Shown here piece after piece: positions 1 to 11,377 of a stretch of DNA of 64,000 nt. The notes beneath the pieces were generated by a model. It was not told the DNA's origin and made no database searches. It was given only the letters and a program-made list of their open reading frames with translations. Location of the stretch: assembly GCA_023014365.1 (NCBI GenBank), contig JAEBUN010000004.1, positions 310,001 through 374,000 of the forward strand. Direction: 5' to 3'. Source of the DNA: Lepiota brunneoincarnata (Eukaryota > Basidiomycota > Agaricomycetes > Agaricales > Agaricaceae). The translations under genes and the position numbers were made by a program. The first letter of the stretch is position 1. Every line of letters starts with the position of its first letter.

Positions 1-517
1 CTATCATCTGCCTCCATACTCCGTTTCCTGTCAGCATTTGAATCCACGGGCGAGGGTGTGATTAGATCGAGGGGTATTGGAATGCCATTGTCGACGGGTT
101 TTGGGGAAGGTGGTGAGGCGGTGTAAGGTAGATATGATTTTGTGCGGAGAATAGTGAATAATGTGTCAATAAAAGATGAACATTCTGCATATTTATGCGT
201 TCAAGACGTCAATGAAACTCGTTTTCCCCCTCGTGAATTATATTCCGAAAACAGACCTTTTTCCAGGAATTCATCAAGCTGGACCGACAGTTCTTTCCGC
301 ATCTCCTGTTCTGGGACATTGTGTTTCAGAAGCGCAAGAACATAGTCCGCCAGCGCCCCCGGCTCGGCATCACATCTAATGAGAAACACGGTAGGAACCA
401 ACAAACCTAGTCGGTCTATGAAGAGAAACAAAACAAGCGTTTGGAGACGTACATTGGCTCAAGGGTACGGACTAGCCATGGTTTCAGGTGGGGTGCCGTC
501 GCGGGGTCATATATCAT
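1..517 (-). CDS. RBM26/RBM27-like RNA-binding protein, 5' part only
   Basis: Partial gene running off the left edge. Exons on the minus strand: 517-453, 375-257, 184-<1, with phases that join exactly. The spliced N-terminus carries the PWI-like fold typical of RBM26/27 and the fission-yeast relative Rmn1: a W-L-x-x-T-L-E-P-I-C-D-A-E-P stretch, then LADYVLALLK, LDEFLEK and a closing TKSYL motif. After that the frame turns into a Pro/Ser/Asp-rich linker. In this family CCCH zinc-finger and RRM domains follow, and the proteins act in nuclear RNA surveillance; those domains would lie outside the window. The start at 517 is the first ATG after an in-frame stop. The identification rests on the N-terminal domain alone. 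Confidence 0.8.
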
Positions 518-3074
518 ATCCAAAAGGTAGTAAGGGCGGTCGTGGTTGCAGGGAGAAATGCACAAACACTAAAAGTTCCATGACTTGGTCACATCGGCAA
601 CTCCCGAACCTCCGGTCATCGATTATAGTCTTTCCAACCCATACCAGCTTTCTCGTACATCGCTGCCGCCGATAAATTGGTACGCAGTCAATCTATGGGT
701 TTATACCCATGGTCATATTGCGGTAGTACGTTGAAGAGACGTGGATAGGGGGCTATGAGGGGCATAGATATAGGTTCTGATTTATATATGCACCAAAAAG
801 CACCGCGCGAAAGGGAGAGCGGCGAGGGTTTATCTCGGAGCCGCTTCGAAGGCCACTAGGGTTTCGGGGCTTATTTCATTCCTTAATCTCCCCTCTCGTT
901 TTCGCTCTGCCCGTGTTTTTGCCCCAGCTATGGGGCGTTTTCAGTGCCAGCATTATTGTCCCCGTATATGGATTTTTACTTATTTATTTTCCCGTGCCTT
1001 CTGTGAGTGGGAGAGGAGAGTAAAGTACTACAGATAAGTTGATGTACATGACATGCACTAGTACCTGAGCAACATACGCATGGGTACGCAATAACCATCG
1101 TGCTCGTCTCGACTTGCAGGCTTTTTTTAACCCTCCTTAGATCTATGTATTTGCATGGCGCTATTTTCCAGCTCTACGGAGCGAGATGAAGGCTCTGTCA
1201 TGTTAACTTTCGCCTGCCCTCTGCCAAAGTGTGTGCAGGCTGGGGGCTTCTGTGCGAGGTCCTGGACACCCGCAGTCTGTAGATATGGTACCTGTGTGAA
1301 TGACAGGTGCAAACCATGCCACTTGAAGTTCTGGTATGCCGCATTTGATAGACTGCTAGAGAAACCATTCAGAATGGGCGGTGATGCAGGCTCAGTGAAG
1401 ATGGACTTGAGGCGTAGACTATCACGCAGAAAAGGGGGAATTGAGAGGAGTGCTAAGATACAGACGAATATTCATCGATTCCATTTCCGATTCTGAGGTT
1501 AGGAGCAGATGGCTGAGCTGCTGTAATGTCTTCACAGGAACCATACGCTCGGCCCTACTGGCACGCACCAGTTGCACATGGAGCCAAGTATCCCCGCCAC
1601 CCCTTTCACTATCTCCACCCTATTTTATTCGCTGCGAGCCGCAAAACTGCTGGGATTTCTGCTCCGGACTTGTATCCAAAACAAGGAATATTATCAGCAT
1701 TCTCGCCCTAAGGTAGAGGGCTACTTTGAAATGATCAATGATTCCCAACGGGAGATGACCAAAACAACGCGTCTCGAGTGAGCAAGGAATCTCTCGTCCG
1801 TCCTCTGAAGGCAATGGTAGTATAGTCAAATGTCCCGTTAGGTTTGTCCCAGATTCTGAGTTTCATAATATTCCGAACTAAAGCGCTGAGCTTATGCATC
1901 CGAACAATTTTCTAGAGTGACCCGGACAAAAGCGCGAAAGAGCAGCGAAATTAAACGAATAAGTGAAAATAATTACCTGGCTGTGAAATATTCCAACGAA
2001 ATTCTACGGATTTTGCTCTCGATGCAGCTTGGAACCTCGAGGCGTTCCCGAGTCAACTCCTAGAGTCCCGAGTCATCCACATGACTTAAACTGACTCGGG
2101 AACCTTCACACAGCACGTCGAAATCAGCAGTGGTTGAATAATCCTTGAAGGGGAACATGCTCTGTGGGGAACGACGGACTCGGCCACACGGTCCGAATCA
2201 CATGCACTGGCTCGGGGAATGACTCGGGGAATGACTCGGGAACTACTGGTGGTCAACGGAGGTATGCGATGGGTGACGGAGGTTGTGGTAGGTGAGAGCT
2301 CAATCCTGTTAGGGGCTGCGGTTGACAGTACGTCTTGAGTAAGGCAATGTCATTCGACAGCTGGGAGGTACGCCGGCATACGGTGTCGTTGAGTGGCATA
2401 GCATAATTCAGATGTGTGTTGACGACGAGTATGACAAGGAGCTGCTTTACTCCCGTGGGCATATGACCTGGGTGTGGTCAGGGGAACTAAGAGATTGCCA
2501 GCATATAGTATGGATGGGAATTAGAGAAGGAGCAGGGGAGGTAACAGACCATTTTCGTCCTTGGCCCAAGATAAAGCGGGGACATATCCAATGGTGATCA
2601 AGCTCAACCTCTTAGTAGAGGGAAGACGTCAGAGAAAGCGTTGTAGCGTCACAGTGAAGAGATACAAAGCGAGCTCGAGCCGATCCAGAGAGTGTTCTTA
2701 GGGCCAGAACACTGATGGATAAGATAACCCAAGCGAGTCTGAATGAGGGGAAGGAGGGAGAGGGGGCAGGTTAGTTTGAATGGTAGAGGCAGGTTTATAT
2801 AGATTTACGAGTCAGAGCCAAAAGAGGCAGGAGCCTGAGGCCTTTGAGCGCAACGGATTTATGCGATTGGCTGGAGGTGGGCCAGGGACCCAGGACACCG
2901 TGCGGCATTTATTTCGCCCGTGAGGCATTTCTCCCTAATCGTGCCCACAACTCGCGACAAATAATTTATTTCTCCTCTCCCGCCACAAGAATTTTAATTC
3001 AAGAGCGTGCTCAACTAGAGCTTATTTTTTGCCTTCTAATCCCGGCAGAGCGAACATCTAACAAGATATTTTAG
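518..3074. other. Gene-poor intergenic region with short repeats
   Basis: About 2.5 kb without a gene I can support. Open frames here (for example 1155-1496 plus and 2253-2462 minus) show no recognisable domain, no convincing splice structure and many nearby stops. The most visible structure is a set of five TGACTCGGG elements in both orientations between 2047 and 2240, listed separately. A degraded mobile element between 2250 and 2830 is possible but not demonstrable by eye. The segment next to 517 presumably holds the promoter of the RBM26-like gene. Confidence 0.5.
2047..2240. repeat. Five TGACTCGGG elements in two orientations
   Basis: CCCGAGTCA occurs at 2047-2055 and 2067-2075, and its reverse complement TGACTCGGG at 2092-2100, 2220-2228 and 2232-2240. 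A near copy, GGCTCGGGGAA, sits just before 2220. The first pair is spaced 20 bp and the last pair 12 bp. The TGACTC core resembles half of a bZIP (Gcn4-type) site, but the constant GGG extension makes a dispersed repeat equally likely. Confidence 0.6.
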
Positions 3075-4201
3075 TTAGATACTTGCAATTCGAAGATCCA
3101 TTTCAAATACTTCGTAGATCATTTCAGACGGAACACCCCAACCTCTGGTCCCTTCCACACGATCATTCATCCTCGAGCCTAGCACCACACCAACCACAGC
3201 ACCGCTTTCTTCCTCGATTATCGGGCCACCACTTGACCCTGGAGTTGGAAGCGGCGAGAAAAGCAGATGGGCAAGTGCGTCGTAAGTACCAGGCTATAAT
3301 AGAATCAGACTTGTGTTGGTTCGTGTAAAACGAAAAAGCTCACTTGTGCATCTCTTCCGGCGAAATCCCGATATCCCAACACCGAGCTACGGACCCAATT
3401 ATTCCACGTCCCTCCTACCCAGGGCTTCCATCCATCCTGCATAGGAGGCTCCACTAAAGCAACAAAATGCGCACGTATGACGGCACCTGCCCGTGCTGGA
3501 TACGGTGAAACGGGTAGTGTCTCCAGTTTGTGCTTAGACCCATTAATCTTGCATGAGAGTAGCAACAGGTCCGACCTGGGGAGGGCCGAAACAACACTCG
3601 TGACAGGGTGCAAGGAGGTTTCGTTGTTTCCGTCACCACGAGTGACACAACGATCCATTTACTGTCCCAGGCAAACCTGAAGATGCGGATGGACCAGGTA
3701 CTAGGAAAGGTGACTGTCGTATCTGTAGCAGATTCTATCAACAGGACTATTTTTACAGGCCAGAATAAGGCTTCTTCAAGTGTATGTGCACAAGTTAGAA
3801 CCAGTATCTCGCCCTTGGAAGGAAACGGGGCTTCCAAGGCGAAGCCAGAGGACAACGTTACCTTGGCTTCTGTGCCATTGCGGGCACAATGGGCAATCAG
3901 AACGATACCGGAGTGGGATTGAGCGGGATTGAAGCAGCGAGATTTTGGTGGTTGAGGCTCATATGAGAGCGAGATGCCTAGGGTGTTTCCAGTACGTGCG
4001 ATGTATTGGTTAATGATGTTTTCCAGCGGTGCATAGTGTTTAGATGTATCTAGGGCGGATAAGAGTCGGCCATCAAGCAGAGATGGGGCCTGGGGCCGGG
4101 GGCGGGAACTTATGGTAAGGTGTAATAGACGATAGTGTAGCGAATGTTCTCCGGCGACATAGACAGTAGCGATACTCGGAGAACCATAGACGAGTTTTCA
4201 T
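3075..4201 (-). CDS. Trypsin-like serine protease (fungal DegP/HtrA-type fold), two apparent frameshifts
   Basis: Exons 4201-3757, 3713-3344 and 3293-3075. The central frame has the catalytic-histidine context LTCAH. The last exon has the catalytic serine motif GSSGGPI followed by GVVLGSRM and GWGVPSE, so this is a chymotrypsin-fold peptidase with the Ser loop at the C-terminus. Two single-base insertions interrupt it. One lies in an A-run at 4195-4198 just after the ATG. The other lies near 3646-3650 in the second exon, upstream of the conserved PVTSVVSALPRSD block. With both removed the exons are in frame (about 343 residues). As written the gene would be truncated twice. The first intron is only 43 nt. 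It lies just downstream of URB2 in the same orientation, with about 60 bp between the two coding regions. Substrate unknown. Confidence 0.75.
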
Positions 4202-4252
4202 TCTTTCTAGATGAAGGAAGGAAACAGATTGCAGTAAGCATTAACGATCACA

Positions 4253-4260
4253 TGACGTCA
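4253..4260. promoter_or_regulatory. TGACGTCA palindrome (CRE-type bZIP site) upstream of the protease
   Basis: A perfect 8-bp TGACGTCA lies 52 bp upstream of the protease start and directly after the URB2 stop codon. It matches the classical CRE/ATF site bound by fungal bZIP factors. With almost no other spacer available, it is a plausible promoter element of the protease gene, though a chance 8-mer cannot be excluded. Confidence 0.35.
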
Positions 4261-4261
4261 T

Positions 4262-7200
4262 TTATCCCCTGCCAACATATCGCTGTTTTTCGTACTCCTT
4301 CCAAATCAACTTGAGCGCAGCTTTTCCACCTGCATCTAGCCAGCAGACCATTGCATCCCTTGCGTGTTCTCCCATCAAACTACAAAGGGCAAAAAGCCCA
4401 GGTTCCAATTCACGTCGCAACTCCGTGCTGGGTACACACAGCGGGTCGTTGAGTGCTTCAATGTATGCGCCCAACACATAGGCCGCGTGTTTCGAGAACG
4501 GCTTCGCGAGTGATTCTGCCTTTTGTACCTCACTTGCTGTGTGGCTCCTTATTATCGATTTTGTATTCAGAGTTTCGAAGAGTCGGGAGAGCATGCGGGC
4601 TTCTTCCCATCCCAGCGATTGTTTTGCACTGATCCAACGTGGCTGCGTTCGCATAACCAAGGCAGTCTGTTTCGTGCCCAGCTGTGGCCGGCAACTGCGT
4701 ACTGATGATAGCAGACGCCGTAGAATCAAACCAAGGTGTGGCAGCACTGGAGTCAACAGGTCTCTTCGAAGCCGGACAAGAGCATTGGTGCTGGCCACAA
4801 TTTTGTGGAAAATCTCTGGTGTGGTAGAATCATCATGCTCTTCCGATTGCTCCAGGAATTTAAAGAGTATTGACAAGATGCTTTCCAAGTCAGATGATCG
4901 CAGGGCTGCAGGCTTTGGTAGGATGAGACATGATACTCAGAACCTGGACACAAGCAGGCGTACCCTTTCAGAGCAATGCTGCACGACAAATTCTAGAGTT
5001 AATAGACGCAGTGACACCTTACCATCGGTGAAAGTTCGGCGGCTAGAAAATACATTCAAGCAATAGCTGAAGAATATTTGCACATGTTTTAGTGTGCCTA
5101 GTGTAACACCAAGATGAGCTTCGTCATGTCTATTTGCCCGTGCCGTACTCACGTTGGGGATGATCTCGCAACAGCAAGATAGAGAGATGCATCATAATCT
5201 CAACCTTGTCCGGAAACGTGGAATCCGTTGACAAGGACTCGGACAGAAGGCCAAGAATATGCGAGTAATCCTCCGGTGGCAATGTTCCGGAGATCAGTGA
5301 CATTTGTTCATCCAGTTGTAGACGGGCTAGCAAGTATAAGCCTTCTCAACTTGCACTGGAACCAACAAACCCCACCAATGTTCTGAGAGGCATCATAGAA
5401 GACGAGATACGTCGTAATTATCAGGTCCAGCTGCTTTCGTCTGTCTGCCAACTCCAGTAGCAACGACAGCTCTGCTCGTAGGATAGCAAAGATGGAAACA
5501 CGGATCTTGTCCAGCCGCTCATCGCCTTCTGGTGTTCGAACAGCAAGGGAGACCAAATACCGGCCAGCTCCGTGGTTCCTCTGTTCTGATCTAGGGTGAG
5601 CCATCCAAATAAAATCGGAACGAGAAGCACTCACCTGTACCCTCATTCAACCACTTGGATAGCTTAAGAATACAGGACCATCCAGACAGAGCCCCCGAAT
5701 ACCGACTCAACTTAGAAAGGGGTATACCACTTAGTCTGTCGTGGATTGTTCTACTTGTCTGCTTGCAGAAGTGGCGCAAGGCGATCGCACTATCTGTCGG
5801 AAGACTGATCCAGCATATTGTTAGATGCTCGTACCGACGCGAGATAATGTTACCTCCCGATATCGCTGGTTCTAGTGACAAGATCCAGCAGTTTTATTAT
5901 GGCTTTCGAATGCAAACCACCCGGATCATCTCCCATATCCATGAACACCAAGTACTGGCTAAAGGATTTGATTATCTTGAGTAACGCACTAGAATTCGCG
6001 GATGGCGTTTTCAGGAGTTCACTGAGGGGGAACGAGAGGTCAAACCATCAGGAAGGCAAAGTGGACAAAAAATGAATGTATACCTGAAGCACAGCTCAAT
6101 CAATTCTAATGTGGATTGAACGAATAAATCATGCTCCGAGCCCTGGGCTTAGAGAATCGAAAGAAATCAAGTGGATTATAAAATCTCCCAAGTCCACCTC
6201 CTGTTCGCAGAGGCACTCAGCCATAGTCGTCAGGTGGATAAAAACCACTTACGGGGATACGTTCGTACCCTACAAGTCCTATTACTCTTCGCAAGAACCC
6301 TCTCAAATATACCAAGGTTCGCAATGCAGTGCTACGGTGTCCCGTCGCCTGCTTCTCCTTTTCCCTCTCACACAAGCTCCTGATGAGCTGCATATCAGCC
6401 GTATAAGCTCTCCTGATAAGATATCCTCGGGCAGTTTTGGTAAGGTATTCTGCGGGGGTGTAAAGCAGAAGACGATAGACTGCTATTTCGGACTCTCGAA
6501 GCGATGATTCTGGGTTATTAGTAATCTGTACCAGGTGCGATAGAAATGCGGCTTCGCAAGCAATGTTAACGCTCGAAACAGTAGACTCACGGGTGACTGG
6601 GCTTACTTCGAAGCCTCTGCATCTCCCAGAATTCAGCCGAATGCAAAAGGCGAAGTAGGAGATGGTTGGGATGGAGGGAAGAGCTCGAGTTCGTTGCTTG
6701 TGGAACGTGATCGAGGTTGATACTGATGATCAGTTGAACTACATTAGTTAGTTGAGCGGGAGAGGCAATGCGGCTTTGTGAAAGGACACGTAAATATTTT
6801 GAAATATCTCGACAAGGCAAGCTTACTCGAAGAGTGAAAGCCATCGTTCCAAAACCAGGTGGAGGAGGGCGAGCGCACCCGCGTCTGCATTCTTTAATAG
6901 ACAAGGAAGACCTGACCAAGCGCTGCCAGACGATTTGGGTGTCAGGTTCAGGTTCAGGTAGGAAAGGATACTTTCCAATATCTGGCTAGCTTCGTTTTGC
7001 TTGGTGTCTTGCGTCGATATATGGAATAGCAGAGCTCGAAACTATCAAAAAAGGAGCCATTAGCGCTCGTGCCAAGTTCATACAAATCCAAAAGCCTACT
7101 ATTTCCAACTGCAGCTCCGCACTTAAACTCCCGCCCTGATTTCCCTTCTCCATAACTTCCGTTGCTCGACAGACCATATTACCCGCATCCAGGCTACTGC

Positions 7201-9434
7201 CCGGGCCCAAGCTTTCAGCAACGGACAGCGCGTAATGAAATCTTAACATTGCAGCAGCGACAATTTGCATCTCCCATCCATCCGACTTCACCGAAGTCCG
7301 TTTCCTCTTTTTCGTCCCAGCCCCTGGTGATAGGCGTTTTGTTTTCAATAGCTTCACCAAGGACTTTCGAATGAAGGTATCTTGGAAAGCAGAAACCGCG
7401 CCCCTGATAGCATTCGCAGTTTCCTCAGTCAGCGATTCCATGGGCAAATTTGAGACGACGGCGATGGAAAGGTAGGCTTGGAGTCCAAAGGTCATCGCTA
7501 GCGATGCGATGCGAATGTGGGACCCAAGCCCCGGTCCAACATCGATCTCGCTCTCGTCTTCGACCGACTTCTTTTCTCTCTTCCTCTTTTTCTTTGGGCT
7601 CTCGTGGTCGTCATGCCTCATCTCGGAAGTACTAAAGAACGTATCCCAACTTTTCTTGAGCACCCCCAGCAGACCTTGAACCGATTTGAGAGCCTGTCCT
7701 GGAGTCAAGAATTTCTGAAGCGCGTTTCCTAGACGTTCCAAGTGCCTCGCAGAAAGAACATGTCCCATGAAACACTTCTCATAGACCCAGTGCACTTCAG
7801 TGGCTGTGGCGGAAGCGAGGGAAGAGAGCGCGAATGAGGTAAGAAGGTTTCTTATGTGAGTATCGAGACTGCGGGTCTTAGTGTGGTAATCGAGGATGAG
7901 ATCGAGGAAAAGTGAAGATGCCGAGTCTGTCATTGGGATCTTTGGTAGATTGTGTTGAGCACAATGCTGAGTATTGGGTGAAGGGACTTACAGGTAAGAT
8001 TAAGGGAAGTATTTGAGGAATCGCGGGGATGAGGAGGTCACAGTCGATCTGGCCTATCTTGTGCAGGCACAAAACAGCGGCGGACATCGCACTATTTTGT
8101 TCAACTATAGTCTGGTTAGTATCCCCTGCCGGGATCCTTGAACAAATCACTTGACCTTTCCACGAGTTTTCAAGAACGCGAATCGCATCTTCAATGATCC
8201 TGTTCAACACCACGGCCGGGTCTTGTTGTCGGGCGCCGAATAACCTCTCATCCAACACCACTTGCAATAAGTCTAGCCTAGCCTTCCAAGCCTCAACATC
8301 TTCTCTCACGACACCATCTTCCCCCTGAGCTACGATGGCCTCACAAGTCCTGAAGAACCTCATCGCCGCAGCATTAATTTCATCATTGAGCGCGGCGGTA
8401 TTGCCGATATTTGAACTCTGTGTGAATGCTATTCCACGGTGCTTCTTCACCGTCTGTACAAAGGACAAGAACAATCGCGGGACAATTTGAAGCGCATTAC
8501 CTGCCTGAGTCGTCCGAGCGGTACGCAAGTGGTCAAAGAGGGAGATTGATTGCTCCGCAACTCGAGCGTCGCTAAGTTGGCGGAGGACGTCGAGGTTAAG
8601 GAGTGTGTCTATACCGGCGTTATAAACGAATTGGGAAAAGCATTTGTATTCGGGTGTTTCTTGGTGCCCGGAACCGGCGAGGGTGCGAAGCCAGGGTTCG
8701 AGGAATGATCGGAGAAAAAGGTGGTAAAACTTTTCGAGGCAACATAAACGCGAATTTCATGAGAAAGAGGGGCTGAAAAAGAATACCTTTTTTTTATTCA
8801 CAGAGTTGCTCAATGAGCTACGGTAAGACGAGGTGACGAGTATTCCGATGTTGATGATGCCGAGACTCAACACCCCATCGCTTGTCTTTTGCAGCAGAAC
8901 TCCAAATAAATCTACAAGATCCTCTAGAGACATCTTTTGCACAGATATTGGCCACATGAGAGCAAAACAGGAGGACACATTCGCGGCCAACTCGTCGTGG
9001 ATTTGGAAGTCCGCTTCTTGGTGACCCGTCAGGAAAGCAAAGAGAATAGGCTGCAGGGAAATTCGACGCAGTAATGGAGTGAGCCATATTTTGTGCGGTC
9101 GAATGTTTGAGGACTCTTTGTCAGTGAGTATTCCCAGAAGCAGCTTCCAGTATTTGATTTTAAAGATAGGGTTGGTTGACCTGAACGAATGGCTAAGCCG
9201 CTTCCGGACAAGAAAAAGAGCAAATTCCGGGACGCACCTATGTTGGGACTTTTCCTTGAGCAGAGTCGACAAAATCCATTCCACGATTACTTCTGCTTTA
9301 CTTGGAAGGTAGAAATTGCTGGTGTCCCAAGCCTGGCGGGCTATTTCAATTTTGCTAGGTCCTCCAACTATTGGAGGGTCTAGGGGTGCCTTGAGAGCTC
9401 GGATGAATTCCCGGGAAGTTTGAACTAGAGACAT
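4262..9434 (-). CDS. URB2: Urb2/Npa2-like nucleolar pre-60S ribosome biogenesis protein
   Basis: Fourteen exons: 9434-8787, 8729-8156, 8104-7992, 7939-7100, 7041-6827, 6773-6607, 6551-6253, 6133-6084, 6021-5854, 5804-5635, 5585-5376, 5326-5149, 5042-4964, 4912-4262. They total 4362 nt and give 1453 residues in one intact frame. The protein is almost entirely helical (armadillo/HEAT-like). It ends in the Urb2/Npa2 C-terminal domain: KHAAYVLGAYIEAL, ELRRELEPGLFALCSLMG, and a final LDAGGKAALKLIWKEY. In yeast Urb2 works with Urb1 in early 27S pre-rRNA processing. One acidic/basic linker (KKKRKREKK) around 7560 looks like a nuclear or nucleolar signal. The intron before 8104 has a textbook TACTAAC branch site. 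The start at 9434 faces the RBR ligase gene across a 175-bp divergent promoter. Confidence 0.88.
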
Positions 9435-9609
9435 CCTATTTCAGATGGGTTGCGAGCCAGGTAGCTACGGATGGAAGCAAAAAAAGAAAGTTGACCCCTA
9501 ACCCTAGACTAGGTCCTGTTGATTTATAGTCACGGGTCAACCCAATACCCCAGTACTCTGCCTGTTTGATATGACTTGCGATACAGTAGATCTTCAAGCA
9601 TGTCGTGAT

Positions 9610-11180
9610 ATGCAGCAAGAGGAATGCGATGTGTTAGTGGTATTTATTGTTCCTTACATGTCGCCAGTTTGGCCGCTGCTGACTTGAGCCTAGGCTATCT
9701 ACCCCGAATGCGTTTCAAACCAGACTAACGGGGGCTTGCTCGAACTGGAGGTACCGGTTGAATTTGGTAACACTCGGCTGGCGAAGGTCGAGTCGCAGGA
9801 TCCAGCTAAGAACGAGGGCCTACTGATGTTGTCAACACTCCCACCACTATTATTGCAAATATCCTTACCCCCGGAATACCCCATTGCCAGTCCTCCCGAA
9901 ATATTATCTCTTCTGGCTGCACACCTCTGGCTGTCTAAGCTATCTTGTTTGCAGACTAAGCTACTTGAACTCTGGCAGCCTGGGGAAGGGGTGCTTTACA
10001 ACTGGATTGAATATATTCGCTCGGGTGACTTTCTTTCCGATATGGGCATGTTGTCGCAAGGGGGCGACGCATTAATACAGTTCGTCCTAGTTGCTCAATT
10101 CACTACAAAAATATTAACCTAGTAGCAGTATCTGCCATCCAGCACCGCATGTTCTTGTCCCCCTGCTGCAGGCACATGAGATATCATCGAAATCGCTCGA
10201 GTTTGCCAAGAACTCATACCCATGCTCGATATGCTTGACGTCCCTGAAGGGGTCCAAGTGTTTGCGCTTATCCTGTGACCATATATTCTGCCGATCCTGC
10301 CTTGAGGATTTCTGGAAGCTTTGTATTGAAGAAGGTGACGTAGGTCGGGTCGGATGCGCTGACCCAGATTGTGTCAAAGCCGGACGAGAGGCACAGGAGG
10401 AGGAAGTGGCGCGGGTGGTGTCAGAGAGCGAGCTGCAGCGTTGGAAATGGCTTCGGGAGAAGAGAAATTTGGAAAGGGGCAAGTCGCGCTTACTGCGCTG
10501 TAATTCGACGTCTGAGCGTCTGTTCCAACAGATCCAACAATGGCCCATTGTCCGATGGAATTTTGTCAGACACCTGTTCCCAAGCCGCCGGACTTGGAAG
10601 ATGGAACTGGATGGGAGCGGTTCCGACAGTGTCCGAAGTGCAGTTTTTCGTTCTGCGGGTTCTGCCGACGCACCTGGTGAGTCGTTTCATTGAATTGACA
10701 CTAGATGCTGAAGAGCTAGACAGGCATGGACCCATAACTGAATGCCCGATTGCGCATTCGGAAAAAGTCGTGCTAGAGTACCTCGCTGCCGAGGAGGGTT
10801 CTGTGGAGCGCGAGTGTATAGAAAGGAAGTTTGGCAGGATTAATGTGCTACGGTTGGTCAAATTATATGAGGAGGAGCAGGCGAACAAGCAGTGGCTTGA
10901 GGCATCGACGATGGCCTGCCCGGGCTGCGAGATACACGTGGAAAAGAATCTGGGCTGTAATCATGTAGGTTACTTGGTTGAACAGGCCAGTTTTTGTATT
11001 CTGTATAACTAACGGTGCCTGCAGATGACGTGCTGGAAGTGTGGACAGCACTTTTGCTACCGATGTGGGACAAAGCTCCAGGCGTCGAATCCATACCAAC
11101 ATTTTTCGACGCCAGGGCGATGCTATTACAAACTGTTTGACTTCCAAGCGGAAGATGCGGAATGGGAGCCATTTGATTAG
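9610..11180 (+). CDS. ITT1: RWD-RBR E3 ubiquitin ligase, RNF14/Itt1 type
   Basis: Exons 9610-9639, 9694-10079, 10129-10478, 10532-10676, 10724-10964, 11025-11180 give 435 residues. Order of domains: N-terminal RWD (hallmark IYPE at the exon 1/2 junction), RING1 (CSIC, then CDHIFC and C), IBR (HCPMEFC, CPKCSFSFCGFC) and RING2 (CPGCEIHVEKNLGCNH, then CWKCGQHFCYRCG). RING2 holds the catalytic cysteine used by RBR ligases to form a ubiquitin thioester. Human RNF14 acts on stalled ribosomes, and yeast Itt1 was linked to translation termination. The third intron begins with GC rather than GT (10479-10480), fixed by the conserved residues on both sides. The second intron ends in a tandem acceptor (tagtagcag), so one or two extra residues could be included. 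Confidence 0.9.
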
Positions 11181-11377
11181 ATCGGTGGTGTTATGGTCGA
11201 TCGAGGGATGAGTAGGATTAGTAAAATTTTATAAAAGTAGTGTGTCGGTATGTTTTTCGCAGCCGCGAACGGCGACCTGAGACAGATATACTCTCTCTCC
11301 TTTTCCACATTTTCAAGCCGACCAGTTGATACCGCTTTGTGTCAATACCCCTCCCATCTCATACCCTTACCACTACC

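Noticed and set aside
1155..1496. 113-codon open frame on the plus strand in the gene-poor region
   Set aside because: No domain, no matching splice sites, composition like the surrounding non-coding DNA, and an overlapping frame on the other strand; nothing supports it as a gene.
2253..2597. Possible transposon remnant suggested by frames on both strands
   Set aside because: No reverse transcriptase, integrase or transposase motif and no terminal repeats could be seen.
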